A stretch of 64,000 bases of DNA from Nostoc spongiaeforme FACHB-130 (lineage in GTDB: Bacteria > Cyanobacteriota > Cyanobacteriia > Cyanobacteriales > Nostocaceae). Location of the stretch: contig NZ_JACJTB010000035.1 in the NCBI RefSeq assembly GCF_014698475.1, positions 1-64,000 on the forward strand, read 5' to 3'. The notes under the pieces are model-generated. The model saw nothing but the letters and a program-made list of their open reading frames with translations, ran no database searches and was not told the DNA's origin. Every line of letters begins with the position of its first letter. Position 1 is the first letter of the stretch. Position numbers and translations under genes: made by a program. Of the stretch, positions 49,498-57,810 are shown piece after piece.

Positions 49498-51102
49498 TTA
49501 ATTTACACTGCCCAAGACAATCTTAGAATCATCAGAGGAAGCTGTACTCACCATCGCCGAATATTCCCCGTTATAGTTGGTAAATGTCGATGGCGCTCTG
49601 CGAATATTAGACAGGCGAATTTGCCAATCGGAAACTTGGTCGTAAGTAAGATGACGAGTATTAGAAGTAGTTGTCCATACTCCCCAAAGACAGGTGTCTT
49701 CAAACTGTAGCATTCCGGTTTTGCGTAAGTTAAAAGATTGGGGTGTTCCGGGTAAGGGAATAATGCTGTAGCAAGAAGTTTGAAATTCCAATTGCGGATT
49801 AATTTCTACCAGTTCATCTACAAGGTCGGAAATCGCTTCCTCTAGACGTAACAAGTCTTCATGGTCATCATCTGGTAGCCCGATAATGATGCCATAGGTA
49901 ATCACAGGTACACCAGTTCTCACTACGGCTTTCATCAATTCACAATGCTCTTGCCAGGGTAGCAGTTTTTTGTATGCTTCTCTGCCAAAAACTGGACGTT
50001 CCGCCGGGATGTAAGCTAAAGGACAACCGACTTTACCATCCCAGCCAAACAGTGCTTCAATGAGTTCCTCATCTGGTCTGAGGTCGGTGCTGTCGTAGTT
50101 CCGCCCCGCACCAAGCGTTGTTTTCCGCAATTCCAAACCATTGGGCCACATTAGAGTTATACCGATATCTCGCGCCCCATTGGTAATTGCAAGGATTTCT
50201 TCTCGTCCTCCGGGAAAGAGTACACGAGCCAAAAATTGATCGGAACCAATATTTATAGAACGCGCCCCAACTTCTTTTTGAATCTCCAACCATCTTAGGG
50301 CTGTTTCGGGGGACATCCGGCGAAAACCAGTACCGTAGGTGGGTGTCATACAAAAATCGCAGGTGCGATCGCAGCCAATATCAGCCACCAAAGAACCCAC
50401 TGGTACATGTCCTTGGACATTTGGGAGTGTCCCTAAACATTCTTTCGCTACCTCCAATGAAGGTAACGCCCACTCATCAGGGCTTTTGGCTTTGGTTTTG
50501 CGGGGATATTGTTTCCCATCTGCCAAAATCACACCTGTGAGTTCTTCTCGTGGTGTTCTGCCCAATACATAATCAAAAATCGCCCAATTCGCGCCCCCAG
50601 ATTTATCTTGAACCACTGCTGTTGCACCAGCCTGAAAATAGTGGTGTGGTTCCGCCAGTGCATCCGAACCGCCAACTACAATCGGGCGGCCTCCCTTAGC
50701 CAAATGCTCAATCACCATACAACTAACTTGACGGTCTTGGGAAAAATTCACTGTAATTCCCCAAGCATCATAAGCTTGCGGGTCGAGGGTCGAAATTCTG
50801 CCCCCTACATAAGTTTTCCGCAAGTTCATGCCTTTCCAGACAATCTCCCCAAACTCCTGACTATAATTGTCATCTCTGAGGTTAACCAAACGGGCATCAA
50901 ATCCACCAGCTTGCAAGTCAGCCAGTAAAACTTGCTTACTAATTAAAGAGCGATGTCTATATAATGAAGTCCAATTTTTGCCTTCTGCATCGTATAGCCC
51001 CGTAGCTGGCGGTTCAATCAGTCCAATTGTGGGATGCTGTTTATCTGCCATAGTCACAGTTGCAGAATGTGAAGTAAAAGCAGAGTTTTTTTGCTGTGTC
51101 AT
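49498..51102 (-). CDS. B12-binding-domain radical SAM protein
   Basis: 534 residues from ATG 51102. The N-terminal ~180 residues have the cobalamin-binding-like Rossmann layout (IGLIEPPATG, LLADLQAGGFDARLVNLRDD, WGITVNFSQD, RPIVVGGSDALAEP), without the DxHxxG base-off motif that I could find. The radical SAM core has the cluster motif CDRTCDFC (Cys244, Cys248, Cys251), MTPTYGTGFRRMSPETALRW and SINIGSDQFL. The type modifies lipids, cofactors or peptides using S-adenosylmethionine. The substrate is unknown and no biosynthetic cluster surrounds it. Confidence 0.82.
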   Translation of the reverse strand: MTQQKNSAFTSHSATVTMADKQHPTIGLIEPPATGLYDAEGKNWTSLYRHRSLISKQVLLADLQAGGFDARLVNLRDDNYSQEFGEIVWKGMNLRKTYVGGRISTLDPQAYDAWGITVNFSQDRQVSCMVIEHLAKGGRPIVVGGSDALAEPHHYFQAGATAVVQDKSGGANWAIFDYVLGRTPREELTGVILADGKQYPRKTKAKSPDEWALPSLEVAKECLGTLPNVQGHVPVGSLVADIGCDRTCDFCMTPTYGTGFRRMSPETALRWLEIQKEVGARSINIGSDQFLARVLFPGGREEILAITNGARDIGITLMWPNGLELRKTTLGAGRNYDSTDLRPDEELIEALFGWDGKVGCPLAYIPAERPVFGREAYKKLLPWQEHCELMKAVVRTGVPVITYGIIIGLPDDDHEDLLRLEEAISDLVDELVEINPQLEFQTSCYSIIPLPGTPQSFNLRKTGMLQFEDTCLWGVWTTTSNTRHLTYDQVSDWQIRLSNIRRAPSTFTNYNGEYSAMVSTASSDDSKIVLGSVN

Positions 51103-51438
51103 AATTGGCAATCTTTAAGAGACAGTTTGCAAATTCAATATGCAGCCGATCCATAAAAATTTTATGTATTTTTTCGCAAAAAAGTCTCTAATTAGCCGAT
51201 TATGAATAGTTAAATTTAAAATTTTGATGTATAACTTAACATACTTAGGAATAAACAAAAAAGCTCTGAAAAACTCATGCTTGCATAATCTCTGCATCTC
51301 TGTAGTACTCAGAGGTTCAAGCCACCACTAGGAAAATAACTTATACCAAATTTGACTAAAAAGCGATCGCACCCACTTATGCGATCGCCATCACAAAAAT
51401 ACATAAATTTTATTTACCCTTTGAAACCAACTGAATTA
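51103..51438. other. Intergenic between same-strand genes
   Basis: 336 bp of AT-rich sequence holding the radical SAM gene promoter and the end of the AI-2E transporter unit. Two octamers GCGATCGC (near 51361 and 51383) flank a short ACCCACTTAT segment, giving an inverted-repeat-like pair. No gene was seen. Confidence 0.4.
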
Positions 51439-52617
51439 TTAAGGTAAAGTTGGTTCCGAAAAGCTGAGGGGGTTTTTGACTTCAGCTTTGGGTGATTCAT
51501 CAGCTACGCTGGTGGTTGATTTATCGCATTTTGCGGTGGTGTCATCAGTTTCGCTGGTTAACCTCCCAGGACGGAGGGCGACTAATGCAGTTTTGACAAT
51601 CACAGCCGTAGGTACAGCGACAATTACACCCAATAATCCGCCAACTCTGGCACCAGTCAAGACAGAAATTAGTATCCACACTGGATTTAAGCCCGTAAAA
51701 CTGCCCAAGATGCGCGGCGCAATTAAATTTTCTAAAATTTGCTGCACAATTACCGCTGCAAGTAAAACTCTGGTTCCCATCCAAAAGTCTTGCAACGCCA
51801 CCAATGAAGTCGTGAGAATAATCCCCACAGAACCGCCAAAGGGGACTAGTGCCATAATCCCAATTGTCAAGCCAAATAACAACCCAAATGGCACCTTGAG
51901 CCATAAAAAGGCAGGAATTAAGGCGGATGCCATACAGGTAGATAAAATTAGCTGGGTGATAAAAAAGTTTTGGAAACTGAGGCGGACTGTTTGGGAGAAA
52001 GGTTCCCGAAATCTGCTGGGTAGCCATTCTACTAAACTTTGCCAGAGTTCATCGCCATGCTGCAAAAGATAGAAAGTCAAAACCATTGTCAGCAGAAAAT
52101 CGAGCAAGCTGGTGAAGGTGACAACAGCCAAGTTGAGGACTTGTCCGGCGATCGCTTGTAACTGCCCCTTGACGCGATCGTTGATTTGGACTACAAGTGC
52201 ATCAAGGTTAATTGGTAAGCCGAGAATTTCTGCTTTCTCGTTTAACATCATTAACTGCGATCGCCCAGAATCAATTAACTCTGGTATGCGAGCCACCAGT
52301 TGTTGCGCTTGGGTCAAGGCCAGGGGAAACAGAGTCACGCCCAATGCTAACAAAATTGATAACGCTAATAAAAACACCAGCACAGCAACTTGCTCTCGCT
52401 TTGCCCCGTGGCGTTCCATCCAGCTAACAGGGTAGTTGAGGAGAAATGCCAGTACTGAGGCTCCGACTAAAATAACTATTAGAGAATGGAAATAATCAAA
52501 AATTGCCGAAAGCGCCCACCCATTGAGGACTAGCACTGGTGCGAACAGAGCGATCGCTCCGATTCGCGCTATTGGTGTTAGGGTCTGCCACCAGTCGATT
52601 AGCTTGCGTGTCTGCAT
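51439..52617 (-). CDS. AI-2E family transporter
   Basis: 392 residues with about eight membrane helices: two near the N-terminus (LFAPVLVLNGWALSAIF, LIVILVGASVLAFLL), a soluble helical segment (120-180), and a C-terminal bundle including LLFGLTIGIMALVPFGGSVGIIL and the conserved QQILENLIAPRILG. That last block defines the family (named after the E. coli AI-2 exporter TqsA; others are Na+/H+ antiporters). The C-terminal tail is hydrophilic. Substrate unknown. Isolated gene. Confidence 0.88.
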   Translation of the reverse strand: MQTRKLIDWWQTLTPIARIGAIALFAPVLVLNGWALSAIFDYFHSLIVILVGASVLAFLLNYPVSWMERHGAKREQVAVLVFLLALSILLALGVTLFPLALTQAQQLVARIPELIDSGRSQLMMLNEKAEILGLPINLDALVVQINDRVKGQLQAIAGQVLNLAVVTFTSLLDFLLTMVLTFYLLQHGDELWQSLVEWLPSRFREPFSQTVRLSFQNFFITQLILSTCMASALIPAFLWLKVPFGLLFGLTIGIMALVPFGGSVGIILTTSLVALQDFWMGTRVLLAAVIVQQILENLIAPRILGSFTGLNPVWILISVLTGARVGGLLGVIVAVPTAVIVKTALVALRPGRLTSETDDTTAKCDKSTTSVADESPKAEVKNPLSFSEPTLP

Positions 52618-52725
52618 CTTTAGCCGCTTGCGAGATAAAACTAAATAAAATCTTTCTCTAAAGCCTATTATCTCTAACTACATTACAGTCTTTCATCCCT
52701 CTAGTTTAGGATTAGACTCAGCCAA

Positions 52726-53157
52726 ATGGAAAATTTTGAACCAATTCATGATTCTTCCGGGAGAGAAGAAAGGCATCAGCCTACTTCACCTGAGATTTTT
52801 AGTCAAAACTCCCGCCTTAATCAAATAAATTTGCTGATTTATGTCATCCCAGTGATTGGGGTGCTGCCATCTCTGTGGACTCTCTACCGTCGTCAAGGAA
52901 GTCGGGAACAACTAATAGTTAGCCGCCAGTCTGTTACTATGACATTTGCTTGGCTATTAGCTTATCTCTTATTAGCAACTGGATCAGCATCTTCGGAATT
53001 TTTTGCCTTGCGTTTATTAATACTCAATAGCTTTCTGACATCTGGTTATTTTTTAGTGAGTATTTGGCTAATTTTTCGGATTATTCGCGGTCAATCTAGT
53101 CGTTTACCAGGGTTGAGCTACTTAGCAGAGCGAGTCTTGGGCAAGTATTTATCGTGA
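52726..53157 (+). CDS. Membrane protein of unknown function
   Basis: 143 residues. A hydrophilic N-terminus (~35 residues) precedes three membrane helices: INLLIYVIPVIGVLPSLWTL, TMTFAWLLAYLLLATGSASS, and ALRLLILNSFLTSGYFLVSI. The first helix contains the IPVIGVLPSLWTL pattern of small DUF4870-like cyanobacterial proteins. It precedes the LCP-family gene on the same strand by ~280 bp, probably not as one operon. Function unknown. Confidence 0.7.
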   Translation: MENFEPIHDSSGREERHQPTSPEIFSQNSRLNQINLLIYVIPVIGVLPSLWTLYRRQGSREQLIVSRQSVTMTFAWLLAYLLLATGSASSEFFALRLLILNSFLTSGYFLVSIWLIFRIIRGQSSRLPGLSYLAERVLGKYLS

Positions 53158-53437
53158 TGCTGTTGTGTCAATCTCTAGACGGTATTTTTACTGAATTTTT
53201 ATCTAATTACAAATTATTTCCTAGCGGATCTAGTCAAACTGACTTATTGTTGTCATACTTCAATAAAACATATCAGGATTTGCCTCAAAAAAGAAAAATC
53301 CTGCTATAAGTGTTGTGGTTGACATAATAGCGAAAAGTCAACATGGTTAATTAAGAGTTAACTATTATGAGTTGATTATTTGCATACTGATAAGGGTGCA
53401 AATTTACCGAATTTAATCAGCAAGTGTGAGGAAGTCT

Positions 53438-54865
53438 GTGACCATTCAAAGAACTTCGGCGGAAGAAAACCACTCAAAAACCCCCAATATGAAGGGCAGA
53501 AAGTCAATAACCCCTAAATCGGGACGTTGGTTGTGGTTCTGGGTCGGTATGAGCGGCATTGCAATGGTGTCAGCAATGGCTGGTGCTTTGTTGGCGGTTT
53601 CTTTAACTAGCACGCCTTTACAGCAAGCCGATCTCAGCCCCCAAGAAGAAGCCGTCTTTGACAGCGATGCGATCGCTGGTGGTGGATTGCGCTTTTCTGA
53701 ATTAACTCGTCCGGTGAATCTTTTAGTCATGGGGATGAGCGTACTACCTCCCGATGTTCAAAATCCTCCCGAAGAAACCAAAAATCTCCGCTACTTGCCC
53801 CAAGTCAACTCTTTTGATGGTCTTTCGGATGTCATGCTGTTGGTCAAATTTGACCCACAGACCAAAAAAATAGTCATGCTTTCGATTCCCAGAGATACGC
53901 GCACCGAAATTGAAGGCTATGGAACAAGAAAAATTAACGCTGCTAATGTAGAAGGCGGCCCGGCTTTAACTGCCAAAACCGTCAGCAATCTCTTGGGCGG
54001 GGTTGGTATTGACCGCTACATTCGGATTAATGTTTTGGGAGTTGCTAAACTCATTGATGCTTTGGGTGGCGTTACAGTTTATGTTCCCAAAGACATGAAA
54101 TATAAAGATGAATCGCAACATCTATATATTAATTTAAAAGCAGGCAAGCAACATCTCAACGGCGAGCAAACACTACAATTACTGCGTTTTCGTCATGATG
54201 AATTAGGTGATATCGGTCGGATTCAACGCCAGCAAATGGTCATGCGTGCCTTAACTGACCAAAGTCTCAACCCTGCTACCTTAGCGCAGTTGCCTAAAAT
54301 TTTAAATGTCGTCAAAGAACACATTGATACTAACTTAACGGTAGAAGAATTAGTCGCCTTATTAGGTTTTGGTGTACGGACTAATCGCTCGAATATGGAG
54401 ATGTTAATGCTACCAGGGCGCTTTAGCGAGAAAGGCGAGTATGATGCCAGCTATTGGTTGCCTAGTAAAGATAGCATTGCCAAACTTATGGCTAAACAAT
54501 TTGGTTTAGAATCAAATGCTGAAAATACTGAGTCAGAAGTAACTGATCCTAGTTCTGTGCGAGTCGCCATTCAAGATAGTACAGGAAGCGATCGCACCGC
54601 CCTGCGGCCTTTAATTCGCGCTTTAGAAAGGGCTGGTTATCGGAATGTTTATATCGCCAAGCCTTGGAATGAACCATTAGAAGTCACTCACATTGTTGCT
54701 CAACAAGGAGATGGCAGTAGTGCTGAATCAATTCGGGATCTTCTGGGAATTGGCGAAGTTCGGGTTGAAAGCACTGGTAGTTTATATTCTGATGTCAGCA
54801 TCCAAGTAGGCAAAGATTGGCTACAACACCAAATGCCTTTGGATGATTCGACTCAATCTTATTAG
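53438..54865 (+). CDS. LytR-CpsA-Psr (LCP) family phosphotransferase
   Basis: About 475 residues. Start chosen at GTG 53438, with GAGG seven nt upstream; a GTG at 53426 is also in frame. Cytosolic N-terminus, one membrane helix (WLWFWVGMSGIAMVSAMAGA), then the LCP domain with SDVMLLVKFDPQTKKIVMLSIPRDTR, KINAANVEGGP, and GEQTLQLLRFRHDELGDIGRIQRQQ (catalytic Arg/Asp residues), and a C-terminal LytR_C domain (VRVAIQDSTG...). LCP enzymes attach polysaccharides from lipid carriers to peptidoglycan or envelope acceptors. No glycan cluster is adjacent. Confidence 0.9.
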   Translation: MTIQRTSAEENHSKTPNMKGRKSITPKSGRWLWFWVGMSGIAMVSAMAGALLAVSLTSTPLQQADLSPQEEAVFDSDAIAGGGLRFSELTRPVNLLVMGMSVLPPDVQNPPEETKNLRYLPQVNSFDGLSDVMLLVKFDPQTKKIVMLSIPRDTRTEIEGYGTRKINAANVEGGPALTAKTVSNLLGGVGIDRYIRINVLGVAKLIDALGGVTVYVPKDMKYKDESQHLYINLKAGKQHLNGEQTLQLLRFRHDELGDIGRIQRQQMVMRALTDQSLNPATLAQLPKILNVVKEHIDTNLTVEELVALLGFGVRTNRSNMEMLMLPGRFSEKGEYDASYWLPSKDSIAKLMAKQFGLESNAENTESEVTDPSSVRVAIQDSTGSDRTALRPLIRALERAGYRNVYIAKPWNEPLEVTHIVAQQGDGSSAESIRDLLGIGEVRVESTGSLYSDVSIQVGKDWLQHQMPLDDSTQSY

Positions 54866-54891
54866 TAATTAATTAAATCACAGACTTTTTT

Positions 54892-54930
54892 AACAGCAGG
54901 GGAAAATGGATTCACCTTTCCCCTGCTGTT
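54892..54930 (+). terminator. Terminator after LCP gene
   Basis: A 14-bp perfect stem, AACAGCAGGGGAAA (54892-54905) and TTTCCCCTGCTGTT (54917-54930), with an 11-nt loop, between two convergent genes. The T tract after it is weak (TCTTATT), so efficiency is uncertain. It may serve both directions. Confidence 0.75.
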
Positions 54931-54953
54931 TCTTATTCCATACCCATTTCTAT

Positions 54954-55589
54954 CTATTTCAGGAACGTGAACGAGTTCACCATTTGTTGATATGCTTGGC
55001 GGTAAAGAGCATCATTATTGCTGTTACCAGTTTTGGATAATGACACAACAATAATTCGAGAATCTTTTGGACTGATAAAAGCAACATTTTCGTTTTCGTA
55101 TAAACCACTAGATTGAAATTTTACGCCTGTTTGTCCGGCAATTTTCGCAGATTTAAAGTCGCGGGTTGCGGAAAACTGGTTACTCTGTTTTACCCACTGC
55201 TGCAAAGAGAATTTGCGGGGATTATTGTATACAGCAACTTGAACATTTGCTGGATATTCTGTACCACCTTCATAAGCTCCAGCACGAATTTTTTGGGCGT
55301 GTTGTTTAGTCCAAATATCAACAGATGCGAGAGGTACATCAACATTATTTCTAGGAGTTGATATTTTGTTATCGATGACAAAATCTTTGGTGGAGTAACT
55401 AAACCGAAAACGAAAGCGATCGCTGCGGTAAATTCCTGGCGTTTGTGCTAATGTAACTACTGGTTTTGCGGCTTGCTTAGTTACAAAAGAATGAACTGGA
55501 GATTGGCAAGCAATTGTTCCAACTGCAACTAAACTCATCAAAATTGGTGACAAAATCCATTGCTGAATTTGCTTGTTGTGAATTTGCAT
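54954..55589 (-). CDS. Exported, possibly lipid-anchored protein
   Basis: 211 residues. N-terminal hydrophobic segment ILSPILMSLVAVGTIACQSP ends in a plausible lipobox (TIAC), so it may be a lipoprotein. The mature part has IYRSDRFRFRFSYSTKDFVI, VDIWTKQHAQKIRAGAYEGG, VAVYNNPRKFSLQQWVK and RQAYQQMVNSFTFL. This matches a class of cyanobacterial exported proteins with a PsbP-like alpha/beta fold (motif FxFxYPxxF and a terminal SFxFL). Function unknown. Confidence 0.7.
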   Translation of the reverse strand: MQIHNKQIQQWILSPILMSLVAVGTIACQSPVHSFVTKQAAKPVVTLAQTPGIYRSDRFRFRFSYSTKDFVIDNKISTPRNNVDVPLASVDIWTKQHAQKIRAGAYEGGTEYPANVQVAVYNNPRKFSLQQWVKQSNQFSATRDFKSAKIAGQTGVKFQSSGLYENENVAFISPKDSRIIVVSLSKTGNSNNDALYRQAYQQMVNSFTFLK

Positions 55590-55695
55590 AATTCACTCCT
55601 GGGAATCTGATCTTTTAAACTATCCAGAAATAATAACTCCAACTTTTCCACAACAATTTCCGCAATTTATAGCAGGTACAAAGAATAGGTAACAG

Positions 55696-55758
55696 AGACT
55701 CGTTTACGAGTATCAAAGACTCTCGCGGGAGTATCAAAGACTCGTTTATGAGTTAATA
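55696..55758. repeat. Three tandem 21-nt hairpin units
   Basis: Three 21-nt units (55696-55716, 55717-55737, 55738-55758), each AGACTC...GAGT followed by ATCAA or a variant. Each unit contains an ACTC/GAGT stem, with loops GTTTAC, TCGCGG and GTTTAT. The outer bases are kept and the loops vary. It lies between the exported protein gene and an Rpn pseudogene. Confidence 0.75.
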
Positions 55759-55879
55759 AGGTTTGATTATGAGTAAATTTTCTTTGAAAACGGGTTTTTT
55801 CACATAGACTTAAAACCGCTTGCCCCAGGCTACCACAGAAGAAGGAAGAAGAGGGCGATCGCCTGCTAAAATAAACGTC

Positions 55880-56235
55880 TTATTGCTGTTGCAACCAAGC
55901 TACTAAATCAGCTTCATTAGAGAAATCTAGTAAAGCTTCTGCTAAATCCTCTAACTGAGTTACAGATAATCCCCGCAGTTGTGCTTGTAATTCAGGAGTA
56001 ATTGTACCAATGCGTCTTGTTAATTGACGCTGAATTACTTTCAACTCTCCTTGTTGTATTCCTTCCTCCATCCAACTGGTTACAATTTGCATAACTACCT
56101 CTTGTTGAGTTGGTTCAAATTGGGCAATTTCCGCCTGGAATATTTGATTTTCTTGGGCATTTAACCGTAGATAACTGTCAATAAACAGAAGAAGGTTGTG
56201 AGTAGTTCTTTGAACAGGCGATTGTGGTCTATCAT
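55880..56235 (-). pseudogene. Rpn-family nuclease/transposase-like protein, internally deleted
   Basis: From ATG 56235 the frame reads MIDHNRLFKELLTTFF, the usual N-terminus of cyanobacterial Rpn (DUF4351-containing) proteins, then runs to a stop. In another frame the C-terminal part follows at once: LLLFIDSYLRLNAQENQIFQ, AEIAQFEPTQQEVVMQIVTSW, and the DUF4351-like QRQLTRRIGTITPELQAQLRGLSVTQLEDLAEALLDFSNEADLVAWL. About 200 residues with the nuclease core are missing between them and the frame is shifted. The open frame from 56092 is only the tail. Confidence 0.8.
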
Positions 56236-56342
56236 GATTAGATTTATATCATGTTACTGATGAGTGATCGCTCAATATTTGCGATAGTAGGTATGTGATC
56301 GCTTGTTATCTTTTGATGGATAATTTAATTAAAATTACTATT

Positions 56343-57557
56343 TCACGTTTGCATACCAAATTCTTCTGGGTCGATATCCCAATTCACCCAGCGAATTGCT
56401 TCCCTTGCTGATTTCATGTAAGGTGGGACTCGCAACACATAAATAAACCCAGTACTAGGACAAGTCATTTTTAACAGATAAATTGCTTCAACATCCACAA
56501 AAGCATCTATTTTTAGTAGCACGTATTCATGCCAATAATCTAATTCAGTAGCTTGTAATTCTTGGCAGATTTTACTATATCCAATTCCTTGAATCAATAC
56601 TCTCCTTAGTTCAGTATTTTTTTCTTCTAATAGCCATTTTGCTTGCCATTGATGAGGATGTAATTTTCCGTATCTTTCTGGTAGCGTAACACCATGATAA
56701 GAATAAAAACTATAGCCGTCAGCAAATCTAATTGCAGTTTCACCTTCAGCATGAAGACGGTTTTGAGAATCTAAATTTAAAGCTATAGGGCGATTAACTA
56801 CGAGTAAAATTTGATTGTAAGCAGGAATAATACAGCCAACTTCTTCAATCATAGACTGCATAATTGGCCATTTATTAAAATCATACTTACAGTTAAACAC
56901 TGAGATACAATAGTCTAATCTAGCTACATTTTGTACAAATATTCTCCATTGATACCAACCATAACCAATAGGACATAATATTTTAAAGTGATGTAAGTTA
57001 ACATTGAGTTTTGTGCTGTATATTCTAGATAATTGTCTTTCTGTTTGTTCTAAAATAGGATCATAGAATTCTCTGCTTAATTTACGTTCCAAAGATTTGC
57101 TTAGATAGCAATTTGTATTATTTAGCAGATATACCCTGAGTCTATCCAGTATATCTGTATCAATATTTAAGATTATTATTCGAGATAGTTTATAGTATGT
57201 TATTGCAGATAAAGCGCAACCTAAAACAAGTATAAATCCACTAACATAATCAGATTTAATTTGTAGTGAATAAAAACACACTAACACTGGTATAATAATA
57301 ACAAATAGAGGAAAAAATAAATAGGTTGCTTGTTTTTGCCAAGCGTATAAATTCTTTATATCTTCAAAAGCATTTAAGGGGCTGCTGACACACTTTATTT
57401 TAGGATTCTTGATAATTACACTATCAGCAAAAGCCTGCTTGATTATTTCGGTAGCTTTTTTAGGCTCAATTTGTTTATTTGACAATGCTATCTTTCGCCA
57501 CTTATCTCGATACACGGAAATTAAGGCTTCTTGTTCTGGAGTCAGTGTTTCAATCAT
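56343..57557 (-). CDS. DUF6745-containing membrane protein
   Basis: 404 residues. An N-terminal helical part (LTPEQEALISVYRDKWRKIA) is followed by two membrane helices (YLFFPLFVIIIPVLVCFYSL, VSGFILVLGCALSAITYYKL) and a C-terminal domain with RLHAEGETAIRFADGYSFYS, YHGVTLPERYGKLHPHQWQA, KWLLEEKNTELRRVLIQGIG and AREAIRWVNW. The C-terminal part matches DUF6745, common in cyanobacteria in leucine-rich-repeat or lone contexts. The inserted membrane pair is less usual. No function is known. AT-rich relative to its neighbours. Confidence 0.65.
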   Translation of the reverse strand: MIETLTPEQEALISVYRDKWRKIALSNKQIEPKKATEIIKQAFADSVIIKNPKIKCVSSPLNAFEDIKNLYAWQKQATYLFFPLFVIIIPVLVCFYSLQIKSDYVSGFILVLGCALSAITYYKLSRIIILNIDTDILDRLRVYLLNNTNCYLSKSLERKLSREFYDPILEQTERQLSRIYSTKLNVNLHHFKILCPIGYGWYQWRIFVQNVARLDYCISVFNCKYDFNKWPIMQSMIEEVGCIIPAYNQILLVVNRPIALNLDSQNRLHAEGETAIRFADGYSFYSYHGVTLPERYGKLHPHQWQAKWLLEEKNTELRRVLIQGIGYSKICQELQATELDYWHEYVLLKIDAFVDVEAIYLLKMTCPSTGFIYVLRVPPYMKSAREAIRWVNWDIDPEEFGMQT

Positions 57558-57721
57558 TATATAATTCTAAGTTTTACACGCAAAAATTGTTAGCTGCGAT
57601 CGCTCTACCAATATGATGAAAATATTCATTTGGTAAAGCTCTAGGAAATTTAGCCATCACAAATACAGTTTGACTATTTATACTTAAAAATTTTAATCCT
57701 TTGCGCCTTTGCGCGAAAAAA

Positions 57722-57763
57722 TAAAAAACTTGCCTCAGAAGCATCACACCTCCAAGGCAAGTT
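57722..57763 (-). terminator. pnt operon terminator
   Basis: On the minus strand AACTTGCCT (57763-57755) pairs with AGGCAAGTT (57735-57727) across a 19-nt loop and is followed by a run of T (A run at 57723-57728 on the + strand). It lies 48 bp after the pntB stop and closes the transhydrogenase operon. Confidence 0.85.
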
Positions 57764-57810
57764 AATTCTCTAATTCCTTCCTCCGCGCCCTCTGCGTCTT
57801 GGCGGTTCGT

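Noticed and set aside
51476-52072. 198-codon + strand frame over the AI-2E transporter gene
   Set aside because: Antisense shadow; the minus-strand protein has clear family motifs.
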